DNA from: Anaerolineae bacterium
Lineage (GTDB): Bacteria; Chloroflexota; Anaerolineae; B4-G1
Direction: 5' to 3'
Assembly: GCA_016783285.1 (NCBI GenBank)
Contig: JADHWW010000154.1
Location: 1-13,628, forward strand
Length of the DNA stretch: 13,628 nt
Of the stretch, positions 12,713-13,628 are shown piece by piece. Made by a program: the position numbers and the translations under genes. Below the pieces are notes generated by a model. The model had not been told where the DNA came from, ran no database searches, and was given only the letters and a program-made list of their open reading frames with translations. Every line of letters begins with the position of its first letter. Position 1 is the stretch's first letter.

Positions 12713-13255
12713 ATGGGCAACTGGACGCTGCTGGACCAGCACACCATCCGCAGCGACGACTTTGGCTTTACCTTGCGCAAGCCCGAAGGCGGCTGGTACT
12801 TCGACCTGGTCAAGCCCACGTGGGAATCACCCGTGCCGGACCTAAAGTTCCTGGACGATTTTCCCTGGCCTGCGCACTTGTACGCGGACATCATCGGCGA
12901 GTTCGCCGACGACTACGCCGGGCAAGAGGGGCCGATGTTCTCGCCCAGGCTGTACCGGGAGCTGATCGTGCCCCGCCAGCGCCGCGCACTTGAGATGGTA
13001 CGCCGCTACACCGACGCGCCGATCTTTATGCACCAGGACGGCGCCATCCGTCCCTGGATGGAGGACATCATTGAGGTCGGTGTGAGCATCCTCAACCCCA
13101 TCCAGGTGTCGGCCAAGGGGATGGGTGACACAGCCGCGCTGGAGCGAGACTTCGGCGACCGGCTGGTCTTCTGGGGCGGCGGAATTGATACCCAGAGCAC
13201 GCTTAGTTTCGGCACGCCCGATGAGGTACTTGAGACTTCGGAAGTCTCCCGGTGA
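12713..13255 (+). pseudogene. Broken uroporphyrinogen-decarboxylase-like methyltransferase
   Basis: A 180-residue frame starting eight bases after the hydrolase gene. It matches the UroD superfamily, which includes corrinoid-dependent methyltransferases (MtaA/MtbA type). DDFGFTLRKPEGGWYFD and FPWP (50-53) are followed at once by DDYAGQEGPMFSP (66-78), so about 85 residues normally between them are missing. HQDGAIRPWMEDIIEVG (107-123), ILNPIQ and WGGGIDTQSTL (154-164) are intact. The N-terminal about 70 residues are absent, and after TPDEVLE (168-174) the frame enters a palindromic repeat and stops, losing the usual GGGF-x-x-x-x-x-H-N C-terminus. Full-length relatives have about 340-380 residues. 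It is almost surely inactive. Confidence 0.7.
13232..13248. repeat. Palindromic repeat GAGACTTC-G-GAAGTCTC
   Basis: A perfect 8-base-arm palindrome with a one-base centre. It forms the C-terminal end of the broken methyltransferase frame. A second copy lies at 13317-13331. Confidence 0.8.
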
Positions 13256-13316
13256 GTATTTCGCAGGCAGAATCAACTTGAAATTACATCAAATGCGCTC
13301 TGGTAGGGCACTCTTG

Positions 13317-13331
13317 AGACTTCCGAAGTCT
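13317..13331. repeat. Palindromic repeat AGACTTC-C-GAAGTCT
   Basis: Second copy, differing from the first only in the centre base, with TTGAG or CTTGAG shared on the left. The 68 bases between the copies contain nothing I recognise. Confidence 0.8.
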
Positions 13332-13388
13332 GTCCCATCCTTGACATTGTCCGATGGGGTAGTACCAGAGAGACAAGGAGGATGAACA

Positions 13389-13628
13389 GTGGCTGAGGAA
13401 CGCGATCTCACTCAAGAACAGGAAGAAGAACACGAGTTCGCCCGCACGCCGATGTCCTCGATCCTGGGTGCGCCGCTCTCCTGGGTAGCACTATTCGGGG
13501 CGCTCACGGGCGTGGGATCGCTGATCCCGGTGCTGATGTATCCCGCCGGGGGGGGCTACGCCTCGCTGAGCACGACGGTGCTTTTCGGGGTAACCGGGCT
13601 GCTGCTCGGACCTTGGGCCGGGTTCGTA
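13389..13628 (+). CDS. Membrane protein, probable ECF-type S component, 3' end cut
   Basis: Eighty residues from GTG 13389, with GGAGG seven bases upstream; the nearby ATG 13382 is followed by a stop after three codons. An acidic N-terminus (residues 3-16) leads to a hydrophobic segment (31-50, PLSWVALFGALTGVGSLIPV) and a second one from 60 (STTVLFGVTGLLLGPWAG). The GLLLGP-x-AG sequence after a Gly-rich loop is typical of substrate-binding S components of energy-coupling-factor vitamin transporters. The rest, and any ATPase partners, lie outside the window. Other small membrane proteins remain possible. Confidence 0.5.
   Translation, partial: MAEERDLTQEQEEEHEFARTPMSSILGAPLSWVALFGALTGVGSLIPVLMYPAGGGYASLSTTVLFGVTGLLLGPWAGFV

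Noticed and set aside
13341..13365. TTGACA at 13341-13346 as a promoter for the membrane-protein gene
   Set aside because: No acceptable -10 box lies 16-18 bases downstream, and a start there would fall at the ribosome site.

Overview
The window looks like chromosomal DNA of a GC-rich bacterium. I infer a member of the Chloroflexota (Anaerolineae-like) from short dispersed palindromes, cohesin/dockerin remnants carrying a YLPLILR tail, and the style of the protein families. Taxonomy is inference; I recognise no marker gene. The region has an accessory, patchwork character: several gene remnants, octamer repeats, a toxin-antitoxin pair and a dense tRNA array.

Minus strand, 1-7682. From right to left lie a DUF6398-type protein (7197-7682), a metallophosphoesterase stub (7047-7151), and a 53-residue ORF resembling only the DNA-binding domain of AbiEi (6841-7002). 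A tight six-gene block follows (991-6768): abiEi, abiEii, a protein with a CPDPACDC cysteine cluster, a HEAT-like helical-repeat protein, a winged-helix plus PD-(D/E)XK-like protein, and a DinG/XPD-type iron-sulfur helicase. Three or four of its junctions are overlaps or gaps of a few bases. Behind two palindromes and with its own promoter lies an AAA/STAND-type ATPase that runs off the left edge (1-805). The block is the best candidate here for an undescribed, possibly defensive, system.

Plus strand, 7808-9083. A near-consensus promoter precedes about 210 bases that can fold into a branched RNA and end in a 14-bp hairpin terminator. Eight bases later starts an array of 12 tRNA genes: Trp, Asn, Gly, Ile-like, Glu, Arg, Tyr, Gln, Ser, His, Leu, Leu. 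Oddities are an Ile-like gene with a repeat inserted in its variable region, a Ser tRNA with anticodon AGA, and two Leu-anticodon tRNAs without the long variable arm.

9084-10082 holds no intact gene. It carries decayed minus-strand remnants of a dockerin domain (whose reading frame ends inside the last tRNA) and a cohesin domain, separated by two 8-base tandem repeats, then a perfect consensus promoter.

Plus strand, 10083-12705, is a compact operon: an IclR-family regulator, an ornithine carbamoyltransferase-family enzyme and an amidinotransferase/dimethylargininase-family enzyme. Together they suggest regulated catabolism of arginine or a substituted arginine through citrulline. Downstream lies a broken uroporphyrinogen-decarboxylase-like methyltransferase (12713-13255) that ends in a palindromic repeat, and then the start of a membrane protein resembling an ECF transporter S component (13389 to the right edge).
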